Origin: an uncultured Gammaproteobacteria bacterium
GTDB taxonomy: Bacteria; Pseudomonadota; Gammaproteobacteria; Steroidobacterales; UBA11654
Direction: 5' to 3'
Length of the DNA stretch: 64,000 bases
Assembly (NCBI GenBank): GCA_902553145.1
Contig: CACDKD010000002.1
Coordinates: 1 to 64,000 of the forward strand
Shown here: piece after piece, positions 35,399 to 45,012 of the stretch
Layout of the letters: every line of letters begins with the position of its first letter
How positions within the stretch are numbered: the first letter of the stretch is position 1
Notes under the pieces: model-generated
What the model saw: the letters and a program-made list of their open reading frames with translations, nothing else
The model's database searches: none
What the model was told of the DNA's origin: nothing
Program-made: the position numbers and the translations under genes

Positions 35399-36034
35399 AT
35401 GGATTTTCTCTTTCAAGTCATTGCGATCGCAATACCTGTTATTTATGCTATTACTGTTCATGAGGTCGCGCATGGTCTTATTGCGAAGGGTTTTGGAGAT
35501 TTTACAGCCTCAAGACAAGGCCGTCTCACACTCAATCCCATTGCCCATATTGATTTATTGGGCACTGTTATATTGCCTGCTTTACTAATATATTTAGGCG
35601 GTTTAGTTTTTGGATGGGCAAAACCTGTGCCTGTTAATCCATATAATTTTAAAAACCGAAACAGAGGAATGTTCTTTGTTGCTTTGGCAGGACCTTTTGC
35701 AAATCTGATGATGGCGATCATGTGGTCCATTATATTTGCCATGTATTTTACATTTTCAATGCAGAGTCTTGTAACCGAAAGGATGACAGAATTATTTTCA
35801 CTGATGTGTACGTATGGAGTGTTCATCAATCTTCTTCTCATGTTTTTTAATCTCTTACCAATTCCACCTCTTGACGGAGGCAGAGTGCTCAGATCAGTTG
35901 TTTCTGATAAGAACGGCTTATTAATTGATCAAATTGAGCCATACGGTATTTTTGCTGTTGTTGGCCTACTCTTTTTTGATATTTTAGATCCACTTTTTTC
36001 ACTTGTTCAATCCATGACACGATTCATGCTTTAA
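35399..36034 (+). CDS. M50 site-2 protease family protein
   Basis: 211-residue membrane metalloprotease. The zinc motif HEVAHG lies in the first helix near residue 21, and the second conserved motif NLLPIPPLDGGRVL near residue 152. It has about five hydrophobic segments and no PDZ domain, placing it in the small YwhC-like group rather than RseP. The family cleaves within membranes; the substrate is unknown. Same-strand cluster with 7-8 nt gaps. Confidence 0.9.
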   Translation: MDFLFQVIAIAIPVIYAITVHEVAHGLIAKGFGDFTASRQGRLTLNPIAHIDLLGTVILPALLIYLGGLVFGWAKPVPVNPYNFKNRNRGMFFVALAGPFANLMMAIMWSIIFAMYFTFSMQSLVTERMTELFSLMCTYGVFINLLLMFFNLLPIPPLDGGRVLRSVVSDKNGLLIDQIEPYGIFAVVGLLFFDILDPLFSLVQSMTRFML

Positions 36035-36041
36035 TGGTTTT

Positions 36042-36971
36042 ATGCAACGGTCCAGATTCAAGCATTACTTAGTTTTTATTACGATAGTATTTTTCTATCT
36101 GGACTCGACCAAAGTCCTGTCCGAGGAGACCAATGATAATGAATTACAAAAGATACAAACTTTTCAGTCTGAAAGCTTTAGTACCAGAATCAGATTCGTT
36201 GTCATTCACTACACAAGCATTGATTGGGAGAATTCGCTAAAAGTACTGACAAACGAAAGATACGAAGTCAGTTCGCATTATTTAATACCTGAAGGTGGTG
36301 ATGATACCTATTCAGATCAAATCAAAATCTTTCAGCTGGTTGATGAAGAAAATCGGGCATGGCATGCAGGCATTAGCAAATGGGAGGAGCGTACTAATAT
36401 CAATGATCAATCCATTGGTATTGAGCTCGTAAATCAAGCAGAATGCTCAGTCAGACAGGGTTCGCAATATGACTATACAAATAACTACATTTGTTTGTTT
36501 TCAGAGTTCGATAGTGACCAAATTGATCAATTAATACTGTTGCTCAAAGATATTCTTTCTAGGCATGATGAAATTAAACCTACTTATATTGTTGGCCACT
36601 CAGATATTTCTCCAGATAGAAAATTCGATCCTGGACCAAAATTTCCTTGGAAGAAACTATATGAGAATGGCATTGGTGCTTGGTATGACGATCAGACCTT
36701 TGAAAAATATAAAAATCAATTCAAAATAAAGATCCCTGATATTAATCAGATTCAATGTGCACTTAAACGATATGGTTATGGCGTAGAGATAACCAACAAA
36801 ATGGATGAGCAAACATTCTTTGTGATACGCGCATTTCAGTATCATTTTACACCCAATAAATCTGATGGATCTATCTCCGTTGATACGGTTTCAGCACTTT
36901 GGGCTTTATTAGAAAAATATTTCCCTGAAACAATCAAGAATGATAGTTTGGTTGAATGCAAAGATAATTAA
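36042..36971 (+). CDS. Exported N-acetylmuramoyl-L-alanine amidase, AmiD-like
   Basis: 309-residue protein with an N-terminal hydrophobic signal (KHYLVFITIVFFYLDSTKVL). Amidase_2/PGRP domain at about residues 45-220: zinc ligands in VVIHYTS near residue 49 and VGHSDISPDRKFDPGPKFPW near residue 187 (His and Asp). SIGIELVNQ near residue 126 is also conserved. A C-terminal peptidoglycan-binding (PG_binding_1) repeat spans about residues 230-300. E. coli AmiD is a lipoprotein; no lipobox Cys is seen here, so a soluble periplasmic form is likely. It cleaves the stem peptide from muramic acid in wall recycling. Confidence 0.88.
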   Translation: MQRSRFKHYLVFITIVFFYLDSTKVLSEETNDNELQKIQTFQSESFSTRIRFVVIHYTSIDWENSLKVLTNERYEVSSHYLIPEGGDDTYSDQIKIFQLVDEENRAWHAGISKWEERTNINDQSIGIELVNQAECSVRQGSQYDYTNNYICLFSEFDSDQIDQLILLLKDILSRHDEIKPTYIVGHSDISPDRKFDPGPKFPWKKLYENGIGAWYDDQTFEKYKNQFKIKIPDINQIQCALKRYGYGVEITNKMDEQTFFVIRAFQYHFTPNKSDGSISVDTVSALWALLEKYFPETIKNDSLVECKDN

Positions 36972-36985
36972 TTTGGTATCCAAAC

Positions 36986-38239
36986 ATGAAAAAAGTCTTA
37001 TTATTCTTCATATTCCTTCTATTTATACAGGTTGATGCTAATTCCAAGAGTTTACTGATCAAGCCAAAACAGATCCTTGATGTCAGATCTGGGATGCTGG
37101 TTAATGCAGACATTCTTATTGAATCTGGTGTGATAGTGAAAGTCTCTAAGAACATTCCAGTTATGAGTCATTATGAAATTATTGATCTCCAGGACATGAC
37201 TATTCTTCCCGGCCTAATGGATGCTCATGTGCATCTTACTGGAAATACAGATCTAAAAGGTCATGAAGGGATCTCAGAGTCCTCTTATCTAGCTACTATA
37301 TATGGAGTCAAGAATGCCAAACAGACTTTGATGGCTGGATTCACAACAGTGAGAAACGTTGGAGCATCAAATTATTCAGATGTGGCCTTAAGAGATGGGA
37401 TAGATCAAAAAGCAATTTTAGGACCTACTCTATTAGTATCTGGACCACCGCTTGGCATAACAGGTGGTCACTGCGATAGCAACATTTTACCGGCTGAATA
37501 TGAATACAAAGCGCAAGGCGTAGCTGATGGTCCATGGGAGGTTCGCAGAAAAGTCCGTGAAAATAAAAAGTACGGTGCTGATCTCATAAAGTATTGTGCA
37601 ACAGGTGGCGTTATGTCAAAGGGCACTAATGTCAATAACAGGCAGTATACACTCGATGAAATGAAAGCAATCGTTGATGAAGCTCATACCCTAGGGATGA
37701 AAGTTGCAGCTCATGCACATGGACTTGAAGGCATAAGAATGGCCATTGAGGCCGGCGTCGATTCAGTTGAACACTCAAGTCTGATCGATCAAGAAACCAT
37801 TAATCTTGCTATCGCGAAGGGAGTTTTCTTAGCTATGGATATATATGTCTCGGATTATATTCTTGGTGAGGGTGCTAAAAATGGAATACCTGAGTATTCA
37901 CTCAATAAAGAAAGAATTGTTGGAAAGAGGCAAAGAGAAAACTTTAAAATGGCAGTTGAGTCTGGAGCAAAGATGGTTTTTGGTACAGATGCAGGAATAT
38001 TTCCTCATGGAAAAAATGCTAAACAGTTCAAATACATGGTCGAATGGGGAATGAAACCAATCGAAGCCATTCAGGCCTCTACAATAAACACGGCTGAACT
38101 TTTTGGAAAAACAAACATTGGCGAAATAAAGGAAACTTTCGATGCTGACTTAATTGGTGTCAAAGGAAATCCACTTAAAGACATTACTTTATTGGAGAAT
38201 GTCGGTTTTATAATGAAAGAAGGTCAAGTCATTAAATAA
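36986..38239 (+). CDS. Exported amidohydrolase (imidazolonepropionase/prolidase-like)
   Basis: 417 residues with signal peptide MKKVLLFFIFLLFIQVDANS. Metal-dependent hydrolase barrel: HVHLTG near residue 80, a likely bridging carboxylated Lys in DLIKYCATGGVMSKG near residue 202, AHAHG near residue 244, VEHSSLID near residue 263, and GTDAG near residue 334. Relatives include Xaa-Pro/Xaa-Arg dipeptidases and 'imidazolonepropionase and related' proteins, so a periplasmic peptide hydrolase is the best guess. It ends at a strong terminator and faces a convergent TonB-dependent receptor. Confidence 0.85.
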   Translation: MKKVLLFFIFLLFIQVDANSKSLLIKPKQILDVRSGMLVNADILIESGVIVKVSKNIPVMSHYEIIDLQDMTILPGLMDAHVHLTGNTDLKGHEGISESSYLATIYGVKNAKQTLMAGFTTVRNVGASNYSDVALRDGIDQKAILGPTLLVSGPPLGITGGHCDSNILPAEYEYKAQGVADGPWEVRRKVRENKKYGADLIKYCATGGVMSKGTNVNNRQYTLDEMKAIVDEAHTLGMKVAAHAHGLEGIRMAIEAGVDSVEHSSLIDQETINLAIAKGVFLAMDIYVSDYILGEGAKNGIPEYSLNKERIVGKRQRENFKMAVESGAKMVFGTDAGIFPHGKNAKQFKYMVEWGMKPIEAIQASTINTAELFGKTNIGEIKETFDADLIGVKGNPLKDITLLENVGFIMKEGQVIK

Positions 38240-38270
38240 AAAAAAGCCCACAAAAGTGGGCTTTTTCTTT
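38240..38270. terminator. Bidirectional intrinsic terminator
   Basis: Stem AAAAAGCCCAC 38241-38251 pairs with GTGGGCTTTTT 38256-38266, loop AAAA. T-runs are on both strands, so it can end the amidohydrolase transcript (plus) and the TonB receptor transcript (minus), which converge here with 45 nt between stop codons. Confidence 0.9.
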
Positions 38271-38284
38271 AGTTTACTTCATTA

Positions 38285-40630
38285 TTAGAAGTCTCTGGAA
38301 TAAGACAAAGCTATAGTTCTAGGCGGTATCCATTGAAGATAGTTTCTAGCGCGATAGCTTGGCGATTCTGCAGAAAATCTAAATGCCTCACTCCTTTCAT
38401 CTGTCAGGTTGCTAACAGATAACTGAACTCTTGAATTCTCATCTATTTCCATACCTAGATTAAAGTTCACTTGTGTATAGCTTGGTGACATGTCTTCTCT
38501 GTCTTCAGCAAACGTAGCATAGCTTTCTCCATAGTAGTTAAAGTCAGCCCTTGCAAATGCTGGAGAATTAAACATTTCGAATCTGTACGACAAACCCATA
38601 GACAATTGCTCTTCAGCAATATTAGGTAAACGGTCGCCAGCTGAAGCGCCTAAAGATGCGATATCGTTGCTTATTTCAGCACTGATGAAGCTCCCAGCCA
38701 AATCTAGTACTAGGTTGTCTGAAATGTCGTAAGAAAAGTCAAGTTCCACACCAGAAGTTTCAGCTTCACCGCCATTGTAAGTAAATGACCACCCACAAGC
38801 TGGCCTAACTGTTACTTGGATTCCAGTCCAATCAACCCAAAAATACGTTGCATTCAATGTATAGTTGTCACCTCTTGATTTAACACCGATTTCTGTGTTT
38901 TCAGCTTCATCTGAGGTGTATCTTCTTTTGAATCCAGCCGCTTCAGGATCATTAGCACAGAAGAATGGAAGTGCAGCATTATTACCCCCTGATCGATAAC
39001 CCACTGATGATACTGCAAATAAAGTTAAATCGTCGTCAACTTCATAAGCAACTGTGTACTTAAATCTATTATCAGATTCTTTACCATTTTCTTCAGAACA
39101 AGTAGCACCGACTGCTTCTGTACCGTCACAGCCTGTATTGTCCGGGCTTTCATAAAAAATTCCGTATTCAGAAGTTTTAAAGCCATCCGAAAGTTCAAAG
39201 TCTCTCATGCCGACTGTGAATGTCCACTTATCAACTGTATAGTCTAGAGATGCATAAAAGGCTTCTTCTTCTGCGTAGTTATAGTAATTATAACTACCAT
39301 AAACCAAATACCCTTGGTTGCCTCGATAACTCGTATCGCCATATGGTGATCTATAGACCGATGGATCATATGTTCCATTATGCGATGTAAATCCCATATA
39401 CGATTTTATGTAATCTAAACCATCAGCAGTTGATACTTCCCATTCTGTCACGCTATTTGGAGCAGCTTCGTATTCAGTACTAAAGTAACCAACTGTCCAT
39501 TGAAATGGTCCATCTGTCGTAGATGAAAGCCTGATTTCTTGTGTATCACGACCAGCATCGCCATAGTAATAGAGAGGATCAGGATAGAGATCGTCCGTAT
39601 CAATTCTTGACCAATCAGTGACATAGAAATCTTCGAAGTCATAATCAGCAAGGATTAACATCGCTGTGAACGTTTCAAAATCATATTCAGCAGTAAGTGA
39701 TGTCACGGTTGATTCAACGTCGAATGTTTCATCTGTGAATGAATAAAATGCCACGCTAGGATCATAACCACTGAGGTCTCCACCTGCAGTTGCATAAACC
39801 CTTGAGCAAGTATCTCCATAGTACCAGGCAGTGTCATAAGAGCAGTTAGCATCTACAATGTCTGCAGTACCAGGCTTATCTGCATTACCTTTTTCCTTTT
39901 GACCAAAGTCATAACGCTCTCTTTTCATCACCATTGCATTGATATCCAAAGGACCGTTTTGGTACCTAAACATCAATCTATACTCGTCGTCCTCTTGAGT
40001 ACCAATGTCTTTTCTGCCAGTAGCCACATTCTGATAGATTCCAGGATTTTCTCCGGATGTATAGACGGCTCTCATTGCAAAATTCTCAGAAAATGGAACA
40101 TTGACCATGAAGTTGTAATTTAAGCCGGTGTCATCTGCGAGCTTTTTATCAACCGCCTCAACAGTCACGTTGCCTTCAAATTCATCAAACTGAGGCATAG
40201 CAGTAATGTATCTAATGGTTCCTCCAACGGCATTGGATCCATAGAGCGTGCCTTGTGGACCTCTAAGGACCTCAATTCTGTCAACATCATATAGGTTTGT
40301 CATTCCCATTGAGATCTCACCCATATATGTATTAGAAGTTCCTGAAGATACTTGTGCAGTTCCAGTGTTCAGGCCTCTCATAGTGTAATAAGTATCACCA
40401 CCAGGAGTGGAGACACCAGCAAGAGTTCTTAGATAATCTTCAGGATTATAAATTCCTCTTTCTGTCATAACTTCAGATGTTAAGACAGAGATATTCATTG
40501 GTATATCTTGTACGGTTTGTTCTCTTTTATTAGCTGTAACAATGATTTCCTCGATTTCCTGAGCAAATGAAGCTACAGAAAACAACGAGACACTTATTAT
40601 TGCTAATACATAGTTCTTTAAACTATTCAT
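38285..40630 (-). CDS. TonB-dependent outer membrane receptor
   Basis: 781 residues. Signal peptide (LAIISVSLFSVASFAQ), then EIEEIIVTANKREQ as TonB box/start of the plug domain, with plug residues up to about 160 (RIEVLRGPQGTLYGSNAVGG near residue 117). The rest is a 22-strand barrel ending in a terminal Phe (ALSYSRDF), the outer-membrane insertion signal. Barrel loops are rich in Tyr, Asp and Cys. The substrate cannot be read from sequence; marine relatives import siderophores, vitamins or glycans. It has its own promoter at 40704-40733. Confidence 0.93.
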   Translation of the reverse strand: MNSLKNYVLAIISVSLFSVASFAQEIEEIIVTANKREQTVQDIPMNISVLTSEVMTERGIYNPEDYLRTLAGVSTPGGDTYYTMRGLNTGTAQVSSGTSNTYMGEISMGMTNLYDVDRIEVLRGPQGTLYGSNAVGGTIRYITAMPQFDEFEGNVTVEAVDKKLADDTGLNYNFMVNVPFSENFAMRAVYTSGENPGIYQNVATGRKDIGTQEDDEYRLMFRYQNGPLDINAMVMKRERYDFGQKEKGNADKPGTADIVDANCSYDTAWYYGDTCSRVYATAGGDLSGYDPSVAFYSFTDETFDVESTVTSLTAEYDFETFTAMLILADYDFEDFYVTDWSRIDTDDLYPDPLYYYGDAGRDTQEIRLSSTTDGPFQWTVGYFSTEYEAAPNSVTEWEVSTADGLDYIKSYMGFTSHNGTYDPSVYRSPYGDTSYRGNQGYLVYGSYNYYNYAEEEAFYASLDYTVDKWTFTVGMRDFELSDGFKTSEYGIFYESPDNTGCDGTEAVGATCSEENGKESDNRFKYTVAYEVDDDLTLFAVSSVGYRSGGNNAALPFFCANDPEAAGFKRRYTSDEAENTEIGVKSRGDNYTLNATYFWVDWTGIQVTVRPACGWSFTYNGGEAETSGVELDFSYDISDNLVLDLAGSFISAEISNDIASLGASAGDRLPNIAEEQLSMGLSYRFEMFNSPAFARADFNYYGESYATFAEDREDMSPSYTQVNFNLGMEIDENSRVQLSVSNLTDERSEAFRFSAESPSYRARNYLQWIPPRTIALSYSRDF

Positions 40631-40703
40631 TTAGTCTTCTCCATTAAATTTTTTTTGCCACCCCTATGACATCGATTGATGATCATGAATACCTGACAGA
40701 AAT

Positions 40704-40733
40704 ATAATAGCAATAAATTGGTAGTTTCAGCAA
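40704..40733 (-). promoter_or_regulatory. Promoter of the TonB receptor gene
   Basis: On the minus strand TTGCTG (40733-40728) is followed after 18 bp by TATTAT (40709-40704). The predicted start leaves a leader of about 65-70 nt before the ATG, where GGAGA gives a Shine-Dalgarno. No clear Fur box is seen. Confidence 0.5.
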
Positions 40734-40746
40734 AGATTAAGTTAAC

Positions 40747-40823
40747 TGGTAGGCACGGGCGGACTCGAACCGCCGACCTCTTGCATGTCAAGCAAGCACT
40801 CTAACCAGCTGAGCTACGCGCCT
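40747..40823 (-). tRNA. tRNA-Val (GAC)
   Basis: Acceptor arms AGGCGCG / CGTGCCT pair. The anticodon stem is CTTGC/GCAAG with loop TTGACAT (anticodon GAC), and the T-arm is GGCGG-TTCGAGT-CCGCC. The 3' ACCA is encoded. 77 nt. It lies 5 nt after the stop of the small cytochrome gene. Confidence 0.96.
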
Positions 40824-40828
40824 CCAGT

Positions 40829-41158
40829 TTAACTCTTATTCGCTTCCTCAAAGAGATATGTGGCTAAATCATTGAGGTCATCTTCAATGTAGCCTGAAGC
40901 ATGCCAAGATTTGAGGATTCTGTCTAGAATTTCCTCTTTTGTGTTTCCCTCAAAAGTCTTGAGTTCATGACAGCCTTCGCAACCATTTTTTAATAGTTGC
41001 TTTGGCGAATCTAAGTATTTATAGAGTAGTATTTGAAGAATCAGTGGGCTCGGAGATTCTTCTGCAAGTTTTTTGCCGTATTCTATATCACCATTTATTT
41101 CTGCTTTAATAGGCAAAGAAATGAATAGACTTACAAAAATAATAAGTGGTAATTTCAA
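40829..41158 (-). CDS. Small periplasmic c-type cytochrome
   Basis: With the TTG start at 41158, supported by GGAGGG 6 nt upstream, the protein is 109 residues. The signal peptide is KLPLIIFVSLFISLPIKA. One haem c motif, NGCEGCHEL, is near residue 58. The mature part has no methionine at all, so the usual His-Met haem ligation is impossible; the His in KSWHASG near residue 81 is a candidate sixth ligand. The C-terminus DDLNDLATYLFEEAN resembles the last helix of class I cytochromes. The partner is unknown. It sits between uvrB and tRNA-Val on the same strand. Confidence 0.75.
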   Translation of the reverse strand: MKLPLIIFVSLFISLPIKAEINGDIEYGKKLAEESPSPLILQILLYKYLDSPKQLLKNGCEGCHELKTFEGNTKEEILDRILKSWHASGYIEDDLNDLATYLFEEANKS

Positions 41159-41208
41159 TTTATTCCCTCCATTCAAACATCCTATAAAACATAGGATAGA
41201 CAATCAAT

Positions 41209-43245
41209 TCAGATTGAGATCTTTTTAGAAGATTCCACATAGCTAATTCCAAAATTAAGATCTTTAATCAGTTTAATTTCATCTCTAATTCTTGCCGCTT
41301 CTTCAAAATCCAAGTCTTGTGCTGCATTGAACATTTTAATTTCAAGTTCTTCTAAAACTTTTGAAATATCTGACGGGTTGTCAGACTGAAGTTTCTTTTT
41401 GATTCTCTGTGGGATTTTAACAAACTGTTTTGTTTGAGTCGGTTTTGCACCTTCCATGATATCTTTTATATTCTTTATAATAGTCTTGGGTTTTATCCCA
41501 TTATCTTTATTAAACTGAATTTGCTTTTTTCTTCTGCGACTAGTCTCTCTGATGGCATTTTTCATTGAATCAGTTTCTTTATCTGCATACATAATTGCTT
41601 TTCCATTAACATTCCTTGCAGCCCTTCCTATGGTTTGAATTAAAGAGCCTGCTGATCTTAAAAAACCTTCCTTATCGGCATCAAGTATTGCGACAAGTGA
41701 CACTTCAGGTAAATCGAGACCTTCTCTTAATAAGTTAATCCCTACTAAAACATCAAACTCTCCTAACCTGAGGTCTCTAAGGATCTCCGATCTTTCAACG
41801 GTATCGATATCTGAATGGAGGTATCTGACCCTTACTTGATTGTCATTGAAATATTCTGCTAAATCCTCTGCCATTCTTTTCGTAAGAGTTGTCACAAGGA
41901 CACGCTCGCTATTATTTACCCTTAATCTAATTTCTGAAAGCAGATCATCGACTTGATTGGTTACTGGTCTGATTTCAACCTCCGGATCAATCAATCCAGT
42001 TGGGCGAACAATTTGTTCAGCAACATTGTCTGATTGTTCCAACTCATATTCTCTTGGTGTAGCAGAGACATAAACTGTTTGTGTAGACATTTGATCAAAC
42101 TCTTCATACATAAGTGGACGATTATCTAAGGCCGACGGAAGTCTAAATCCGTATTCAACCAAAGTAGTTTTTCTGGAGTGATCTCCTTTATACATGCCCC
42201 TTAATTGAGGAATGGTTACATGACTCTCATCAATGATAATTAATGAATCATTTGGGAGATAATCTATTAAGCATGGTGGTGGTTCCCCCTCCTCTCTTCC
42301 TGATAAGTAACGGCTGTAATTCTCAATTCCAGAACAGAATCCAAGTTCTCTAATCATTTCGATGTCATACATCGTTCTTTGTTCAAGTCGCTGTGCCTCA
42401 ACCAATTTGTTTTGTTTATTTAAAATAATCAATTGCTCTGATAGTTCATTTTTTATGAGATCAATTGCGTTCAACATGACTTCGCGCGGCGTGACGTAAT
42501 GTGTTTTTGGAAATACAGTCACTTGCCTCACCTTTCTTATGATTTCTCCAGTTAATGGGTCAAAGAAAGAAATATTTTCAACTTCGTCATCAAACAATTC
42601 GATCCTGATTGCTTGATTGTCAGAATCAGCTGGAAATACATCTAAAACATCACCCATGACTCTAAACATGCCTTGTTTGAATTCAATGTTATTTCTTTGA
42701 TATTGCAACTCTGCTAATTTCTGAGAAATGGATTTAATTGAGAAGCGGTCATTGATTGATAAATGCAACACCATATCTAAATATTGTTTAGGGTCACCCA
42801 GGCCATAAATAGCAGATACCGATGCGACGATGATTGTGTCCTTGCGTTCTATCAATGCTTTTGTTGCAGAAAGCCTCATTTGCTCTATATGGGCATTAAC
42901 AGATGCATCTTTTTCGATATAAATATCAGTTACAGGAACATAAGCTTCGGGTTGATAATAGTCATAATACGAGACAAAATACTCGACTTTATTTTCAGGA
43001 AAGTATTCTCTCATTTCACCATACAACTGAGCAGCGAGGGTCTTATTTGGAGCCAGTAAGAGTGTCGTTCTTTGCGATTTCTCTATTAAATTTGCGATTG
43101 TAAATGTTTTTCCTGAACCGGTAACACCAAGCAGTGTTTGTTTATGTAGGCCTGAATTTAATCCATGCAACAATGAGTCTATAGCCTCCGGTTGATCTCC
43201 TTTTGGTCTGTAGTTCGCTTTTAATTTAAAACAATCGTCTTTCAT
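41209..43245 (-). CDS. uvrB: Excinuclease ABC subunit B
   Basis: Damage-verification helicase-like subunit of nucleotide excision repair. 678 residues: Walker [16 protein letters not shown] near residue 40, the beta-hairpin [12 protein letters not shown] near residue 93, DEAD-like [11 protein letters not shown] near residue 337, helicase motif [11 protein letters not shown] near residue 540, and a C-terminal UVR domain ([16 protein letters not shown] near residue 643) that contacts UvrC. It has a 42-nt divergent gap with the aminotransferase gene; no clear LexA box is seen there. Confidence 0.97.
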   Translation of the reverse strand: MKDDCFKLKANYRPKGDQPEAIDSLLHGLNSGLHKQTLLGVTGSGKTFTIANLIEKSQRTTLLLAPNKTLAAQLYGEMREYFPENKVEYFVSYYDYYQPEAYVPVTDIYIEKDASVNAHIEQMRLSATKALIERKDTIIVASVSAIYGLGDPKQYLDMVLHLSINDRFSIKSISQKLAELQYQRNNIEFKQGMFRVMGDVLDVFPADSDNQAIRIELFDDEVENISFFDPLTGEIIRKVRQVTVFPKTHYVTPREVMLNAIDLIKNELSEQLIILNKQNKLVEAQRLEQRTMYDIEMIRELGFCSGIENYSRYLSGREEGEPPPCLIDYLPNDSLIIIDESHVTIPQLRGMYKGDHSRKTTLVEYGFRLPSALDNRPLMYEEFDQMSTQTVYVSATPREYELEQSDNVAEQIVRPTGLIDPEVEIRPVTNQVDDLLSEIRLRVNNSERVLVTTLTKRMAEDLAEYFNDNQVRVRYLHSDIDTVERSEILRDLRLGEFDVLVGINLLREGLDLPEVSLVAILDADKEGFLRSAGSLIQTIGRAARNVNGKAIMYADKETDSMKNAIRETSRRRKKQIQFNKDNGIKPKTIIKNIKDIMEGAKPTQTKQFVKIPQRIKKKLQSDNPSDISKVLEELEIKMFNAAQDLDFEEAARIRDEIKLIKDLNFGISYVESSKKISI

Positions 43246-43248
43246 AAT

Positions 43249-43276
43249 TTGTTATTATATCGATCTAAATTATAAA
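43249..43276 (+). promoter_or_regulatory. Candidate promoter of the aminotransferase gene
   Basis: TTGTTA 43249-43254, 16-bp spacer, TATAAA 43271-43276. The ATG is at 43288, so the transcript would have only about 5 nt of leader, close to leaderless, which agrees with the lack of a Shine-Dalgarno. Confidence 0.4.
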
Positions 43277-43287
43277 GATTCTAAAGA

Positions 43288-44469
43288 ATGAAAAACCCAA
43301 TTTCCGAAAGAGTTAGAAAGGTCAAACCTTCGGCAACTATTGCTATCTCATCCAAAGCAATGGAAATGAGATCTGCTGGTGTAGACGTCATAAGCATGAG
43401 TGCAGGCGAGCCTGATTTTGATACGCCTGAATACATAAAGGATGCTGCAAAAATGGCTATGGATAGTGGGATGACTAAATACACACAAGTAGATGGGCTC
43501 CCAGATTTAAAGCAAGCCATCATCAATAAATTCAGTGAAGATAATGATTTAATTTATGATCCTGAAAATATCCTTGTTTCAACCGGAGCAAAGCAAACAC
43601 TATATAATCTTTTTCAGGCCATTTTAGGTCCTGGTGATGAGGTCATTATTATTAGCCCATACTGGGTATCGTATCCAGACATGGTTCAGTTGGCAGATGC
43701 AAGACCTGTAATTATAGACACTTTTCAAGAAAATGACTTCGCATTAGATATAAGTGCATTTGCAGACGCCATTAATGATAAAACAAAACTTGTCATCATT
43801 AATTCCCCATCAAACCCTACTGGGATTACCTTCAGCAGAGCTGACTACGAATCAATTGGTGCTATATTACAGAATCACCCGGATGTATACGTCGCAACCG
43901 ATGATATGTATGAATATATTTATTGGGGCGATGAACCGTTTATTTCGTTTGCTCAAGCTTGCCCGTCATTATTTGATCGAACCATAACAATCAATGGCGT
44001 CTCTAAGTCATATGCAATGACAGGCTGGAGAATTGGTTATTGTGGCGGTCCCTCTGATGTAATTGGTGGAATGAAAAAAGTACAGAGCCAAAGCACTTCA
44101 AACGCATCATCAATTTCCCAAGCCGCAGCTATTGCAGCTCTCAATGGCTCTAAAGATGAAATCTATTCAATGGTTGAACAGTATAAGTTGAGGCATGATT
44201 ATCTCTGTACAGCACTCAATGATATTGATGGTTTTAAAACCACTCCAGGAACAGGTGCTTTTTATTTATTTCCTGACGTTAAGAATGTTATTGTGAAAAA
44301 AGGGTTCTCTGATGATGTTGAGCTATCTCAGTATCTAATTGAAAAGGCCAATGTTGCGGTTGTTCCTGGGAGTGCTTTTGGTTCTCCTGGATACATCAGA
44401 TTATCCTATGCAACCAGCCTTGAATTGATAAAAGAAGCGGTTAATAGAATCTCCAATTCATTGGATTAA
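43288..44469 (+). CDS. Class I aminotransferase (aspartate aminotransferase type)
   Basis: 393-residue PLP enzyme of the AAT I-gamma kind found in many bacteria. Motifs are MSAGEPDFDTPEYIKDAA near residue 38, SPSNPTGITFS near residue 172, and PLP lysine in NGVSKSYAMTGWRIGYCGG near residue 237, with the C-terminal Arg in PGYIRLSYATS near residue 374 binding the substrate carboxylate. It interconverts aspartate/oxaloacetate with glutamate/2-oxoglutarate and may also act on aromatic or prephenate substrates; specificity is not certain. It stands alone, followed by tRNA-Asn. Confidence 0.88.
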   Translation: MKNPISERVRKVKPSATIAISSKAMEMRSAGVDVISMSAGEPDFDTPEYIKDAAKMAMDSGMTKYTQVDGLPDLKQAIINKFSEDNDLIYDPENILVSTGAKQTLYNLFQAILGPGDEVIIISPYWVSYPDMVQLADARPVIIDTFQENDFALDISAFADAINDKTKLVIINSPSNPTGITFSRADYESIGAILQNHPDVYVATDDMYEYIYWGDEPFISFAQACPSLFDRTITINGVSKSYAMTGWRIGYCGGPSDVIGGMKKVQSQSTSNASSISQAAAIAALNGSKDEIYSMVEQYKLRHDYLCTALNDIDGFKTTPGTGAFYLFPDVKNVIVKKGFSDDVELSQYLIEKANVAVVPGSAFGSPGYIRLSYATSLELIKEAVNRISNSLD

Positions 44470-44518
44470 TCTCGCTTGACTATTCAGTTGGGTTCAAGCA
44501 GACTTCTTTTAAATCTAC

Positions 44519-44594
44519 TCCCCGGTAGCTCAGTTGGTAGAGCGATTGACTGTTAATCAATTGGTCGCTGGTTCGAGTCCGGCCCGGGGAGCCA
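44519..44594 (+). tRNA. tRNA-Asn (GTT)
   Basis: Acceptor arms TCCCCGG / CCGGGGA pair. The anticodon stem is TTGA/TCAA with loop CTGTTAA (anticodon GTT), and the T-arm TTCGAGT loop is present. GCCA is encoded at the 3' end. 76 nt. It lies 49 nt after the aminotransferase stop and 12 nt before the convergent nucleotidyltransferase stop; no hairpin terminator is visible between them. Confidence 0.96.
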
Positions 44595-44606
44595 GATTTA
44601 AGAACT

Positions 44607-45011
44607 CTAGAGCGTCTCCGCAATCAATTTCTTGAATTTCGTTGTACTCCATCCATGAGATCTATCTAAATAGTGGATAGGTATATTAAGATCATCTCCA
44701 GTGAATGATTTATCTCTATAATCATCACCTAAAAATCTTACATCTATTTTTTTTTCCTTAAGAATTTCATAAAGGTCTGATTCAGTTTTATAAGTGATGA
44801 TTCTATCAATTTGCTTTAAAGAATTTAAAACCATTGTTCTCTCATTTAGACTTAAGATAGGTTTTATTTTTTCAGGCCTTTCAATTGATGGATCGTCGTG
44901 AAGGAGAAGTAACAAAGTATCGCAATAATTTTTGCATTCATCGAACATATGTATATATCCAGGATGAATTACATCAAAATTTCCGGCAATTACACCAATC
45001 TTAGAAGTCAT
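44607..45011 (-). CDS. Cytidylyltransferase-like nucleotidyltransferase
   Basis: 134-residue single-domain protein of the TagD/HldE-C family. The nucleotide-binding motif GVIAGNFDVIHPGYI (HxGH-like, HPGY) is at residues 6-20, and SLNERTMVLNSLKQID near residue 54 corresponds to the RxxxS/T region. The family makes CDP-glycerol, ADP-heptose or similar activated sugars. It lies directly after lapB (1 nt), whose product controls LPS synthesis, so an envelope sugar role is plausible but unproven. Confidence 0.8.
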   Translation of the reverse strand: MTSKIGVIAGNFDVIHPGYIHMFDECKNYCDTLLLLLHDDPSIERPEKIKPILSLNERTMVLNSLKQIDRIITYKTESDLYEILKEKKIDVRFLGDDYRDKSFTGDDLNIPIHYLDRSHGWSTTKFKKLIAETL

Positions 45012-45012
45012 C

